Positions 11,764-23,040 of a stretch of 64,000 nt of DNA are shown here, piece by piece (position 1 is the stretch's first letter; every line of letters starts with the position of its first letter). The position numbers and the translations under genes were made by a program. Source of the stretch: Bryoerythrophyllum caledonicum (Eukaryota > Streptophyta > Bryopsida > Pottiales > Pottiaceae). The notes beneath the pieces are model-generated. The model had not been told where the DNA came from, made no database searches, and saw nothing but the letters and a program-made list of their open reading frames with translations. The stretch covers positions 18,697,406-18,761,405 of the forward strand of contig OZ020514.1 in NCBI GenBank assembly GCA_963971425.1, given 5' to 3'.

Positions 11764-11772
11764 ACAACCCTG
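11764..11772 (-). repeat. hAT 3' terminal inverted repeat
   Basis: ACAACCCTG, the exact inverse of the first nine bases of the element. Confidence 0.85.
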
Positions 11773-11780
11773 CACGGAGC
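11773..11780 (+). repeat. hAT target site duplication, right copy
   Basis: CACGGAGC, matching CACAGAGC at 7099-7106 except for one base. Confidence 0.85.
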
Positions 11781-12780
11781 CATAGTCCAATTTCCAAGGA
11801 AGTTCCACGTGGAGCTAGTCCAACTCTAGATCCTTCCATGGAAAGGATAACCGACAAACACGGTTACCCCAATCCTTCACCTTAGAAGAGATGGTGCCCA
11901 CGTCGTCCATCGTGCCTCCACCACAACTCGAGTCAACATCCAAATGACCGTCTCCACGATCTGAAAGACCCACAGAAGGTTTAGGAGCACTTATGGAAGC
12001 AACAACTTCTATATGGGAAGCTTCTTTGTTTTTTGCTAAGGTATTGTCACAAGATGGCTTCAGTGTGGCAGAGGTTTTCAAGACAACAGCCCTAATGTGT
12101 GAGTTGGGCAACTCCACGGGTATCAATGTGTTGAAGACGGAGATAATCGATGCAGTGGAGAGCCACAGTGACAATGTTGTGGAGCTGCTCTCAGCAGCCA
12201 TACGAGTCAACACAATGGCCGCAAGATCTGCGATTGAGAGGTCATCCATTACCCTTGGTGTGGTGGTGGTAGACAATTTCCAAGGCATTTTCCAACTTGT
12301 TGGGCCTAAAGGGAAGGTTTTTGTACCTCAACGTGTGCTTTTGGATTCAGGAGCTCAACCTTTGATGCTAGGAGCATCTGCTATGGAAGGATTGGATTTA
12401 ACTGGAGATACTTTGGAGAAGTGTCCATAGACAATTAGCACATCCATGGGGGTACAAAGCACGCTACAGGCATCACAAGGGTTGAGTTGCTGTTACCACT
12501 CAATCAAAGTGATGTGGTAGTGCCAGTTCCATAAAGATGAATGCAATGGTCACGGAGGTCAAGTCATATGATGTCTTGGTGGGCTCGGCGGAGCTATACC
12601 CGATGGGATTCACCTTGGATTTCTGGGAGGAGTCAGCAAGCTATAGACCAGGATGGCTAGCAGGAGATGGGCGGAAGGCTCAGCTGCCAGCTCGATTTGT
12701 TCAAGTTCTTAGTGGTAACTTTGTTGATGTCTTTGCCTTTTCAAGATGTATGAATATGAAACCTTCATGGTTTTAGGCAG
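11773..12780 (+). pseudogene. Retroelement aspartic protease remnant (element E, continued)
   Basis: A continuation of the coding remnant split by the hAT. The frame 11993-12430 contains VLLDSGAQPLMLG, the Asp-Ser-Gly active-site loop of a retropepsin. After a stop, 12537-12776 reads YDVLVGSAELYPMGF and then a DVFAF stretch typical of the linker before reverse transcriptase. Stops and frame changes show it is dead. At about 12780-12800 the sequence changes to pol of a different family (A2), exactly at the protease-RT boundary. Confidence 0.65.
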
Positions 12781-12799
12781 GTTTTGAGGATCCTTCTAT

Positions 12800-15531
12800 T
12801 ACTAATTATCTTAGAACCTAACACTAAACCCGTAAGACAAAGACAATATCGTATCAATCCCAAATATTCTTTAATGGTTAAAGAAGAAATAGACAAATTG
12901 ATAGAGTGTGGATTTATATATCCCGTCCTTCATAGTGAGTGGGTCTCACCAATTGTCGTAGTACCAAAGAAAAATGGGAAATTACGCATTTGTCAAGATT
13001 TCAGAAAGTTGAATAGTGCCACTAAAAAGGACTATTTTCCACTTCCGTTTACCGATGCCATCCTAGATGGGGTAGCCGGTCATGAATGCTATTCCTTTTT
13101 GGATGGGTTCTCGGGCTATAACCAAGTTGAAATAGCCCCGGAAGATCGTCCTTTAAGCACATTCACAACCGATTGAGGGACATATGCTTATAAAGTAATG
13201 CCTTTTGGTTTGTGCAATGCATCGGCTACTTTTCAAAGAGCCATGACACATGCTTTCCAAGAGTATTTAAGGAAATTCATAGAAATATTTTTAGATGATT
13301 TTTGCGTCTTTAGTTCTAAAGCTAAACACCAAGAATGTCTAAAAAAGTATTTTGAAAAATGTAAAATTAATGGTATTTCCATAAATGCACTTAAATCTAA
13401 ATTTGTTTTACCATGTGGTAGGTTAGTGGGTCATATAGTATCCCAAGCAAGAATTGCGGTAGATCCAGATAAAGTGGCCGCTATTTTGAAATATCCTACA
13501 CCAGTCCATATGACCGTCCTAAAGGGATTTTTGGGTGCAATTAATTACTATAGACGATTTATCTATATGTGTGCCCAAATAGCTGCTCCTTTAACCCATT
13601 TAACCAAACAAACCGATACATCAAGAGTTTGGACTCCCGAATGTAGTAAAACATTTAATAAACTTAAAAAACGTTTAAGTACTGCCCCAGTATTAATTCC
13701 TCCTAATTGGAAAAAACCTTTTGAAGTTTATGTGGATGCGTCAAATTATGCCATTGGTAGCCTCTTGAGTCAGAAGAATGAAAAAGGACACAATCAACCT
13801 ATTTACTTTGCAAGTAGGCAACTAAGTGCCACGGAAAAAAATAATTCCATTTCCGAAAAGGAAGGGCTTGGAATGATATTCTCCATTCAAAAATATAGAC
13901 ACCATCTTTTGGGTTATAAATTTACATTTCACGTTGACCATGATGCCTTGAAGTACATGGTTAACAAACCTCAATTGAGTGGATGAATAGGGTATTACTA
14001 CTTCAAGAATTTGATTTTGTTGTTAATGTAAGACCGGGAAAAAAGCATGGGAATGCCGATTTTCTTTCACGAATGAGCATGGAAACCAATCCTACATCTA
14101 TTGATGATAGTTTACCGGATGCTTATATTTTTCATGTAGATGTCATTCCTTCCGAATATGCGGATATAATACATTACCTTAATACCAACACATTTCCGTT
14201 AGAATATACGGATAAACAAAAACATCGATTAATTCATAAATCACGACCTTATTCCATTATTTCTCATATGTTGTATAAACAAGGCAAAGATGGTATTTTG
14301 AGAAGGTGTGTTAATCCTAGTGAGGTACCCCTTATTCTTCAAGGGTGTCATGATGATGCATGTGGGGGTCATTTTGCCGGTTTGGTAACCGCACAAAAGG
14401 CACTCCAATCTGGATATTGGTGGCCAACTTTGTTTTTTGATGCCGTCCAACATGCTAAAAAATGTGATCCTTGTCAAAGGGTGGAAAAATCTACTACCTC
14501 AAAAGCCATGCCTTTAAATCCAATATTAGCACAAGTACCCTTAGAAAAATGGGGCATCGATTTTGTGGGACCAATTAAACCCCCAAGTTGTAATGGTCAA
14601 AAACGATATATTTTAGTGGCCACCGATTATGTGACTAAATGGGCGGAAGCCTTAGCCACTAAAACCGATGATGCACATATTGTTGCTAAATTTATTTATG
14701 AGAATATAATTACACGTTTTGGGTGCCCTAAAAAGCTTGTTAGTGATAGAGGTACATATTTTCTAAATGAGACTATTCAATTATTAACTACTAAATATCT
14801 CATTAAACATAGAAAATCTTCACCTTATCATCCTCGGGCTAATGGGCGAACTGAAAAAACCAATGGGATTTTGTCTAAAATTATAACTAAAACAATTCAA
14901 TGTGCTAATGTTAATTGGGATGCTAGACTTTTTGATGCTTTATGGGCATACCGATGTGCTTATAAAGTTACCACTAAGTTTACACCTTTTCAACTTGTCT
15001 ATGGTCAAGAGGCTATGTTACCCATTAAATTAGAGGTTCCTTCTTTAAGAGTGGCCATTGCCGAACGAATGGGTGATGTGGAATCTCTAAATCAACAAGT
15101 ATTTATGCTTGAAAACTTAGATGAAACTAGAGCCCAAGCCTACTTGAACATGGTTGCTATTCAAAATCAATGAAAAAGCATATTATGATAGCAAATTGCA
15201 ACCTAAACAATTAAAAGATAATGATTTAGTTTTGCTTTATGATAGTCGATTTCAAAAATTTCCTGGAAAATTTAAAATGCGTTGGTTTGGTCCTTATAAA
15301 ATTTTAAAAGTATATCCAAATGGTTCGGTAGATTTACAAGATTTTGCCGGCAATGTGCACGCTACACGTTATAATGGCTACCATCTCAAACATTACATAA
15401 CTTTAGGGCAAGTTTTTGGATTAGGAGAGTGCAGAGTAGCTAAATTGTATAGAATATTATGGAATTTTTTTGAAATATTTTCAATATTTTTTGAATTTTT
15501 TTCGAAAAATTATATAAAACAACAAATTTAA
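12800..15531 (+). pseudogene. pol: Ty3/Gypsy pol (RT, RNase H, integrase), 5'-truncated A2 copy
   Basis: Closely similar along its length to pol of element A on the other strand (49924-55029), starting just before RT (KPVRQRQYR). RT has the FLDDF active site near 13295, RNase H has VYVDAS near 13730, and integrase has the H-H-C-C finger (GCHDDACGGH, CDPCQR) and catalytic D, D, E (WGIDFVGP, VSDRGTYF, RTEKTNG). It ends with a GPY/F-type module (FGPYKILKVYPNGSVDL) and has no chromodomain. It is broken by TGA in place of Trp at about 13174, a small deletion and frameshift at about 13985, and a frameshift at about 15170. Gag and protease of this copy are missing. Confidence 0.92.
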
Positions 15532-17087
15532 ATAAATTGAATAAACTAACATTTACAGAATTGGAAATTCTAAAATTATCAAAAAAATTGAAAATTGAAA
15601 AATAAAATTTGAATGTACCATTAATCATAAGAAAAGAGCAAAGGGGTAGTGAGTGGAAAAGGGACGAGTGAACTTAACACCACTACTTTAGGCATTAATG
15701 GGAATTACTGAGAGGACTGGTGGTAAAGGACTATTAGTTGAAAGTGACGCCACAGATCCATCAAGACAAGACAACAAGAAGCCAAGTTAATCATTTCAGC
15801 ATCAACCACTAAACTTGCAATCACGAAGTCACTAATGACAATTAGTCTCGGTGAGTATGCACTAGCACTGTAGTCTTGAGAGAAGGTTTGCACAGATTGC
15901 ACAAATGACCAATTGTGAGCGCAACACAATACATTGTTTGTAAGTGAGATCTGAGACTAATCAGCTGAGTGTATATGCCGAGAGAATTGAAAGGCAAAGT
16001 GGTAGAGATTTGTTGAGAGAGTACTGGGAGCACTAGAAGCCTCGAGGAGATAATTGGTCGATCGAGTGGAGAAACGACGGAGAAGAGAGAGAGACACTGT
16101 GGCAAATTGTCTTGAGGTATGACGATACCTCTGTTATGGTCATTGCCGAGTGTGAATTGTTAGTTGCATGCAAAAGAAGGTATTGGGGTAAGGTATGTTT
16201 TCCACATTGTGTTGACGAGTGATCTGAGAGTCACGTTGATAGTAAAGGTGTCAAGGTGTGTCACTGTTAGGGTTAGCCATTGCCGAGAGATTTGGTCAAT
16301 TTGTCATCACTAAACGGGAGCAAGGTCACTGATTTTTCTTTGATTCAGTACCAATTGTCGATAGAGTTGTTCTAATGCAGTCACTGGCCATGACTAAGTT
16401 GTACAACAGAAGTTGAAGGGAGTATTGAAGCAAGAAGAGAAAACGAGTGAGCTCAAGGTGAAGTAGACAAATTGTTGAGAGAAACATGACTGATTCTAAG
16501 GTAAGAATACTATCATACGTTGTTACGAGAAGGAGTTGAGGATGTTAATAACCAGATTACCAATTGTCTTAAAAACCTCAGCTCTTAAGAAATTGACGTT
16601 AGAACCCTTTACAGTTTGATCATCTTGCAAGAGTGGAAAAAACTAGGTATAAGAGAGGTTCATGACTGGACCTATTGAGAGAATTCATGACAAGTAGTCG
16701 AGACCTTAAAAAACGTATAAAAAATACAAGAAGAAAAACCTTTGAAAGGGATGAAATAATATATAAAATAAAAAGAAAAAAAAATGTTGTAGAAGACAAG
16801 CTGCTGTTATTGTGCGGACGAATTGTATCATGGAATTGTATACAAATGAAGAGATACAAATTGTCAAAGAAGAATGAACCAGAGTTAAAAACAGTGTACA
16901 AATAATCAAATGCGATGGTGATATCAATGAACTGATAAGAAGATATTACAAATCATCTTCGTAAGCTGTTCAAGTATGATATATCCATGATGAACGAATT
17001 TCTGAAGACTAAAGAAGAAGACGAGTCGTCAGAAAAAGAAAAAATCATGAAAAAAAAAAAAAAACTAATGTGGAATGTCAAACAGAG
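15532..17087 (+). other. Spacer between pol and ORF-X in element A2
   Basis: Noncoding, purine-rich sequence in the place where element A has its own 1.37-kb spacer between pol and ORF-X. No gene is seen; short frames here have no conserved counterpart. A poly(A) tract lies at 17050-17064. Confidence 0.55.
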
Positions 17088-20000
17088 ATGGCGGAAGAAA
17101 TACCTCTGCAGTGTAAGGCCATCCCCTTTCGAGAGCTACCACCTGGAGCAAGGATGGCGGTGGACAAGAACATGGCGAATCTGCAGAAGGCTAGTCTTTG
17201 GGACTACATTCAGAAGGATTGGCACGACTGCAAGAGCGGAGATCTATCCATTGTTGCAGAATTCCTGAGAGCTTCGTGATATGGCCAGAAATCTTCGGCC
17301 ACAGTGGATGGAGTGAAGATACCATTCACCGAGGAAGCTATTGGTGAATTACTCACCGTGCCTTTTGAAGGACCAATCGTCGAGGCTGAACCTCTAACTA
17401 TGGAGGAATTGGCGTTTCTGCTTGGCCCAGAGAGAGCAAGACCGAAGGGAGACAGCTGATACATTGGAAGTATCAGAGGTCCGATTGGTCAGTGGTTGGA
17501 GTACATCAATCAGCGATTCTTCCTCAACTTGCAGAAGGCGATGAAAGATCAAGAGCTCGCCATGACATTTAGAGCATGGCAGGGAAAGGAGTACAATTGG
17601 GTTGGAGTTCTCATGAAGGCCATGAGAAGGGAGCTGTTCGTCAAGAGTATACGCAACTCGATGAGCTTGCTGCAATCAGGATACTTGAGTGTTCTTTGCG
17701 AAGAATGCCTTGTAGCTCTGGGATTTACGGGACAACAGACTCACGTACCAATAGTCCAAGACGCAGGTACGAGCGACATTAAGGAGAAGGTTCAAGTGGT
17801 AGAAATACCACCTAGACCATTAGTCGCTAAGGCAGGACCGGCGGTGAATAGCCCAAGAGTCGAGCTCTTGAAGGCCAAGGAAGATCACGACAATTCGTCT
17901 TCACCTCATTCAAGTATTCAGCAGGGCGAAGCTAGCAGCAGAATGAAGAAACGCCCAAGGCACCAACTAGTGGATTTGGAAGAGGAGGAGGTCGACGTGG
18001 TTTCTGAGCCTAAAGAGGAAGACTACACTTCGTCAGGAGCAGAGGAGGATGAGCTCCTTGGAAGGAGGTTGGAGATTCTTAACGGGAAGATCCAACAAAA
18101 AGACCAAGAACTTACACGACTCATTCTGGAGTTGGCGCAGGCTCAAGAGACGAGTGGTCAGAACGAGGAAAGGGCAAGGTCTTTGACAATTCAGCTCAAG
18201 GATCAGGAACCAGTGCATGTGGCCGCCATCACCATTTCCAGAGCTCAAGTGGAGCACCTCACGCTACAAGGTACAAATCATCAGAAGACTATTAATATCT
18301 TGCAAACGGAGCGTGATCAAGCGAGGGCTCAGGCGAGCACCGAAGACATGCGTTTCAAGGCCAACTCTTATGACGAGTTGCAAAAGGAGTTCGTACGTCA
18401 GGAGCGAGAGTTTACCAGAGTGACGACACTCCTGCAGGATACCAAGGATGCGGCAGCCATACACCTGAAGGATAAGACTCAGATGGAGAAGCAAATCCAA
18501 GAATTGCAGCTTCGTTTGACAAATAGTCCAGGTGTACAAAGGTTGGCAGTAAACGATAAGGGCGGAAGCAACAGCTATCAACCTATGGAGATGGACGTCA
18601 TGAAGGAAGACCTTCGAGAGCTGGCGGCATGCAATGACGACTTGTATAGCCAAGTCGACATGATGAAGGCCCAGATTGCACAACTCCATGAGAGATTATG
18701 GAAGTTGGATGCAAAGAACCCCCCTTCCCACTCTCTATACCAGACTTATGAGTTACAGCGCAACCTCTTTCTCGTGATGGTGGAAATGGAGCGAGGAGCC
18801 ACCTTGACTCTTACAAAATTTGAAGAGGTATGGGAAGCTACAATGAAGATGGGAAGACCAAATCTGATGGCTGAGGTGATAGCTTGTCGTGACCTATTAG
18901 TAGAAGACATCAAGCAGGTACTAATAGTCATGGGCGATGTGGGAGCCCGAGCACTCCTTTACAATCTGGACCTGGAGCTTCAGATTGAGAGGAAGAGGCA
19001 GTTGGACCATGCCATGGAGGATACACGCCATATTGATATGGCGGTGTATCAAAACATGTTGAAGCAAATCTGCACCAAGGACGTACCACCAGAAGATTAC
19101 GCGACTTGGCTCGCAGGAGTTGAAGGACTACTGATCAAGATCAAGGATCAGTAGTTGTTACGCAGCTCTTTAGGATGTGTGCTGGAGCGCGAGAGCTGGG
19201 CGAAGAGAGGCAAATTATCTGCCAATCACTATGTCTATACGACAGACAAGGCGATGAATCGTTTGCAGCAGACGGCTTAATCCCTGAGGACGAATAGTCT
19301 TCCACGACTGATGCTGCAGAGTGCAACAACATTCGACTATGCACCAAGAGTATATCAATCGATGGTGGCGTAGGGACTAATCGTCGACCTCCCAAAGGCG
19401 GGATCAGTGCTCAAGGTACGATATCTTGGACACATGAATGAGTTATTCCATATGTCGGAGGCAAAGACAGAGTACATTGCGAGCTAGAAGGCGTTGGAGT
19501 GGATTCTGGAGGACTATGGTCTTTCAACTATCAACACCATCTCTGTAGACATTGCGTATGGCAAGGTTTCCAAGGATTGGGACCCTAAGTTTCTCCCCGC
19601 GACAGTACACATGGATTCTCGGTTTTGCAACTGTCCAAGGCGTTGCAAGTGGGATCCAGAGGCAACGATCGACTCCATCGAGTACAACTGGCCTACTATC
19701 GGTGGCAGTTTCAAGAGTTGGCAAGAATGTGCCCATACGTATCAAGTATTCCACGAGCTACACAAGGGTCATCAAGATCCTGTCTGCTTCAGAGCAGCCT
19801 ATTTCTGTGGAGTTCTAGCGAGATGGTGCACCCAGTTCAAGCTGCGGGTGGATGTCAACACGTACGATCCAACAGATCGGGAGTTTCTTCTGTTACTCAA
19901 GCTGTAGTATCGCGGAGCCAGGTGGAAACGAATAGTCGAGGTAATGTCCATCACTCATTTCATTTCAGGTGTACACCTGAGTCTTATCAATGAGATGGGC

Positions 20001-20141
20001 GCGACAAGGAAGAATCCCTTTGAGCGATGCCTGAGGTATCAAGCCACGAATAATCCGGCACTAGTTCAAGAGGACGAGGACATACGCAAGGCGGTCAGCA
20101 AGCAGCAGATTGAGGACGCTCGGCGTGGATCGCAACAATAA
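17088..20141 (+). pseudogene. ORF-X, large coiled-coil protein of element A2, with nonsense mutations only
   Basis: One frame from ATG 17088 to 20141 (about 1,017 codons) with eight stops (near 17277, 17457, 19152, 19278, 19371, 19482, 19905 and 20139) and no frameshift seen. It aligns along its whole length with the ORF-X pair of element A: the start (AIPFRELPPGAR against DPSPLRELPKKV), an acidic linker, a long coiled coil (about residues 320-520), a helical block (SHSLYQTYELQRNLF against PPTFALFRAYELQRT), and the C-terminal part (KWDPEATIDSIEYNWPTIGGSF and HQDPVCFRAAYFCGVLARWC). No catalytic motif is recognised. The N-terminal region is reminiscent of plant-transposon accessory proteins, but that is only an impression. 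Confidence 0.8.
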
Positions 20142-20280
20142 GATGCACGACGCAATCTCAATCAGCAGCGCTAGGGTTAAAACTTGTCAAGCAAGACGGC
20201 GCAGACAACATCAACCAAGAAGACAAGTTGTAAGTGAACCTAGACAGAACCCTAATTCAGATTTTGACGAGGGCGTCACA

Positions 20281-20298
20281 AAGCTTAGGCGAGGACTA
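20281..20298 (+). promoter_or_regulatory. Polypurine tract of A2
   Basis: AAGCTTAGGCGAGGACTA sits directly before TGTAG. It resembles the tract of element A (AGCTAAGAGGAGGGCTA before TGTAG), which primes plus-strand DNA synthesis at the 3' LTR. Confidence 0.65.
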
Positions 20299-20545
20299 TG
20301 TAGTGCACAAATTTTACTTTTTGAACACTATTCGTCTTTACAGTGTGAATAGGGATCATAAGTAGCACTAGTTTACAAATAGTATGAAACAATGTGAACA
20401 TTTACCCTAATTTTTTGGAATAGTGTAAAAAAGACGAATAGGCGGTTAAGTAAGTTAAAAAAGTAGTTATCAGGGAGAAGTTATTAAGAGTAAGTTAGAC
20501 GAGTAGTTATGAAAGTTGAGAGAGAAGATCATTGGTCTAGGTCGA
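20299..20545 (+). mobile_element. A2 3' LTR, first part
   Basis: Starts TGTAGTGCAC right after the polypurine tract, like the TGTAGAGCC start of the element A LTR. It is cut at 20545 by unit C1, whose GTCGA duplication is the last five bases. It resumes at 24355. Overall similarity to the element A LTR is low. Confidence 0.6.
20541..20545 (+). repeat. Target site duplication of unit C1, left
   Basis: GTCGA, identical to 24355-24359. Confidence 0.85.
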
Positions 20546-20881
20546 TGTGGGAATCTGTTCCCACAAGGTTCCGGATGTTAACCTAAAAATCCGGCACAAA
20601 CAAAAAAAAATTAGTGTTAGAACGTTAGAATCATAAGTTTGAACTATAGAATAGGCAAATAAGAAATAAGACAACCTAGGGGTACCAATGATCCTTAAAA
20701 CCGTTTAGGAATTACCATAAATCCAAGGGATTTGGAACCAGAGAGACCGCTCACGTCCGGAACCTGCCGGAAGCATCCGGAACCGGAAGTAAACCGGAAC
20801 CGGAGAGAATCCGGATTCAGAATGGATCCGGAGCCGGAAACGCTATTATAACCGTAACGGCCGTCCGTACACCGCAGAAGG

Positions 20882-20889
20882 TATTTAAG
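20882..20889 (+). promoter_or_regulatory. TATA-like box of unit C1
   Basis: TATTTAAG, about 165 bases before the gene start. Unit C3 has a similar TTAAAAGAG about 190 bases before its own start. Confidence 0.4.
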
Positions 20890-21051
20890 CCAGAAGTTAG
20901 GGTTCACTCCCCACACTTCTTGGCTTACTCTTTTTCCTTTGCCCGTGCATTGTAATCCCCCTAGAACGGAAGTGTTTCCATTAGAGAGAGTGTGTGGCGA
21001 GGTCAGTGCGTGCAGGTGATACCGGAGAGACTGTGAGGAATCTCTGCAGAA

Positions 21052-23040
21052 ATGGCGGAAGGAGAACCTTCCCGGACTACTCGTGGTACGACGACGCAAC
21101 CGGCGGTTCAACGGGTGGTCCCGATCATATCGACAGACCCGGAGGAGAAAGCCGTCCTCGAACACTACCTCACCAACATGGGCTGCCGAGGGCTTCTCGA
21201 CGTAGCGTGGGGCGTGAAGGATCCGAAACTGGTGGCGGAACTGCTCGGGACACCGGACAATCAGTACGATGGCACAATCCGAGCTCACCCCGAAACCTGG
21301 GGTATTCCGGAGTGGCAGCGTACCTACTCCTTCAGCAGCGGAACCGTCAAGACAGCGGAGCGGTGCGAAGACATACTTGGGGACGAATTCACAAGGCAAG
21401 CCGACCCCAAAGAAGGCTACAGCACCGACGACCTCCGGCATCAAGACGCGCAAATTGTGGTAAGATTCTTGAACCCGATCTTTCACCCGGAGAAACCTAA
21501 ACGGGTGGTGTCTAAATGGGCCACCACCATATTAGGTTCGATGAGAGAGAAATTTAGTGTAGACTGGGCCTCGCTTATGAGCGAGATGATCAACCGGATG
21601 GTTAAGGGGCTCCAGAAGTCGAAGAGGGCCGGCACCCCTCTCCCCTCGTACCTCACTCACCTCTATGCGCAACACGATGTGCTTACCCCGGACGAGCAAG
21701 ACGCATACGAGCTGCTGCTGGAGATCCAGAACTATGGAGGTCCAGAACCAGGAGACGATAACGAGGAACCGGAGGACGTGGAGACTTCCTTGCCCGAGAC
21801 AGTTCCCCAAAACCGGAAGCGGAGCAGATCTGTACCGCGGGAGTCGACACCGGGGCCATCTACATCAATTCAGCCAACGGATGAGCAACCTCCGCAAGGC
21901 CCCAGGTCCGCACCACGTGAAGGTCGCATTCCTCCGGCGGAGCCCCCGCACCTTGTTGGACTCGACGGGCCCGATCTACTGGAGCTCATCCAGCATGCAG
22001 GATGGCGTGCGGCGATCGTGTGCCAATCCGAAGCGCGATTACGAGAAGTCTTGGACGGCATCAGGAGGGAGTTGGAGGTAGAGAGGGTCGTGGACATACC
22101 GACAGCGATCCAAGAACTACAGAAGAACACACTCCGACTCCAAGCCTTAGAGATCCAGCAGGCTGCCATCATCCGGAGTCGAGACAACTTTGCTGCGACG
22201 TGCGACGAAACGTTTGCGGCGTTGACGGAGTCCCGAAAGAAGCTGAAGGAAGCGGAAGAACGAGCAGACGCTTCCGCACAGGCTTTGACAGAGGTACGCG
22301 TCGCGTTAGCCTTTCCGGTTGACACGGTCAACCGGAGTCTTCTCTTCACAGATCAGCTGGAGAAGGAAGGAAGGCTGAACCGGATCCAGATCATACGGTT
22401 CTTGCACGACCACGGCAAGAAGATGGAGAAGACATGGACTCGAATGCAGGAACTGGTGGCCAACCTACCCACTCAGGGACCGGAGAACCGAAGCACTCAA
22501 GCACCGGAGGACATTGCAGTTCGAGTCCGTATCCGGACATCTCCGGATGAATCCGGAACCCCAAGCGTACACCCGGAGGTCTCTGGGAAGCAGGCGGATA
22601 TCCCAACTCCGGCGGAGCCTGCTGCACCCATGACCGGCAGTCCTTCCAGCAACCCAAGCCCCGGTGCTGGAAAGCACTGGACGGAGTTATTACCGGAGGT
22701 AAGTCAGGGTGCAACCCCTTCTCCCCTCCGGCCTGCACCTACTCCTCCCTCATCAGGTCGCCGGAAGTCTACTCCACCACTCGCTAGGTGTTTGGCGACG
22801 GATCCTCTTAGTCCCGGAGCCGAATTCCAAGGCTTTGCTGAAGCTCTGGAGACCATTGTGGTGGATTCCACCTCCGAACCCCCTCCACCGGCAGCATCCC
22901 AGCCTCCAACTTCCGGAGCCGGATCACAAGACCTTCCGGCATCTTCTACTCCCCAGCGAAGGAGGGCCGGCAAGGCGAAGGCAGAGGCATCTACGAGACG
23001 TACCAGTCCAAGATTCAAGAATGTTAGATCACCCTCTTAG
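21052..23040 (+). CDS. Unit C protein, 662 residues, unknown function
   Basis: An intact frame beginning at ATG 21052 (MAEGEPSRTTRG). Residues about 30-230 form a compact, Trp-rich globular region (NMGCRGLLDVAWG, ADPKEGYSTDDL, FLNPIFHPEKPKR). Residues 235-310 are acidic and Pro-rich, 310-470 are helical and coiled-coil-like with a conserved core (FPVDTVNRSLLFTDQLEKEG), and 480-662 are Pro/Ser-rich ending basic (ASTRRTSPRFKN). A homologue is split by element A at 60157-60776 and 39368-40726. No enzyme motif, transmembrane segment or zinc finger is seen. The layout (globular head, acidic linker, coiled coil) resembles ORF-X of element A, but I see no reliable alignment between the two. Function unknown. 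Confidence 0.75.
   Translation: MAEGEPSRTTRGTTTQPAVQRVVPIISTDPEEKAVLEHYLTNMGCRGLLDVAWGVKDPKLVAELLGTPDNQYDGTIRAHPETWGIPEWQRTYSFSSGTVKTAERCEDILGDEFTRQADPKEGYSTDDLRHQDAQIVVRFLNPIFHPEKPKRVVSKWATTILGSMREKFSVDWASLMSEMINRMVKGLQKSKRAGTPLPSYLTHLYAQHDVLTPDEQDAYELLLEIQNYGGPEPGDDNEEPEDVETSLPETVPQNRKRSRSVPRESTPGPSTSIQPTDEQPPQGPRSAPREGRIPPAEPPHLVGLDGPDLLELIQHAGWRAAIVCQSEARLREVLDGIRRELEVERVVDIPTAIQELQKNTLRLQALEIQQAAIIRSRDNFAATCDETFAALTESRKKLKEAEERADASAQALTEVRVALAFPVDTVNRSLLFTDQLEKEGRLNRIQIIRFLHDHGKKMEKTWTRMQELVANLPTQGPENRSTQAPEDIAVRVRIRTSPDESGTPSVHPEVSGKQADIPTPAEPAAPMTGSPSSNPSPGAGKHWTELLPEVSQGATPSPLRPAPTPPSSGRRKSTPPLARCLATDPLSPGAEFQGFAEALETIVVDSTSEPPPPAASQPPTSGAGSQDLPASSTPQRRRAGKAKAEASTRRTSPRFKNVRSPS

Larger units (their letters stand above)
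7107..11772 (+). mobile_element. Complete hAT-superfamily DNA transposon
   Basis: The 4,666-bp element starts CAGGGTTGT and ends ACAACCCTG, a nine-base perfect terminal inverted repeat, and is flanked by an 8-bp duplication with one mismatch. Inside are GTCCGTCC-type subterminal repeats at both ends, a GC-rich 21-bp repeat array around an assembly gap, a TATA box, and a transposase of BED-DUF659-hAT dimerisation type. The transposase has one frameshift and then a stop before an acidic tail, so this copy looks non-autonomous now. The insertion splits an older gag-protease coding remnant. Confidence 0.92.
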
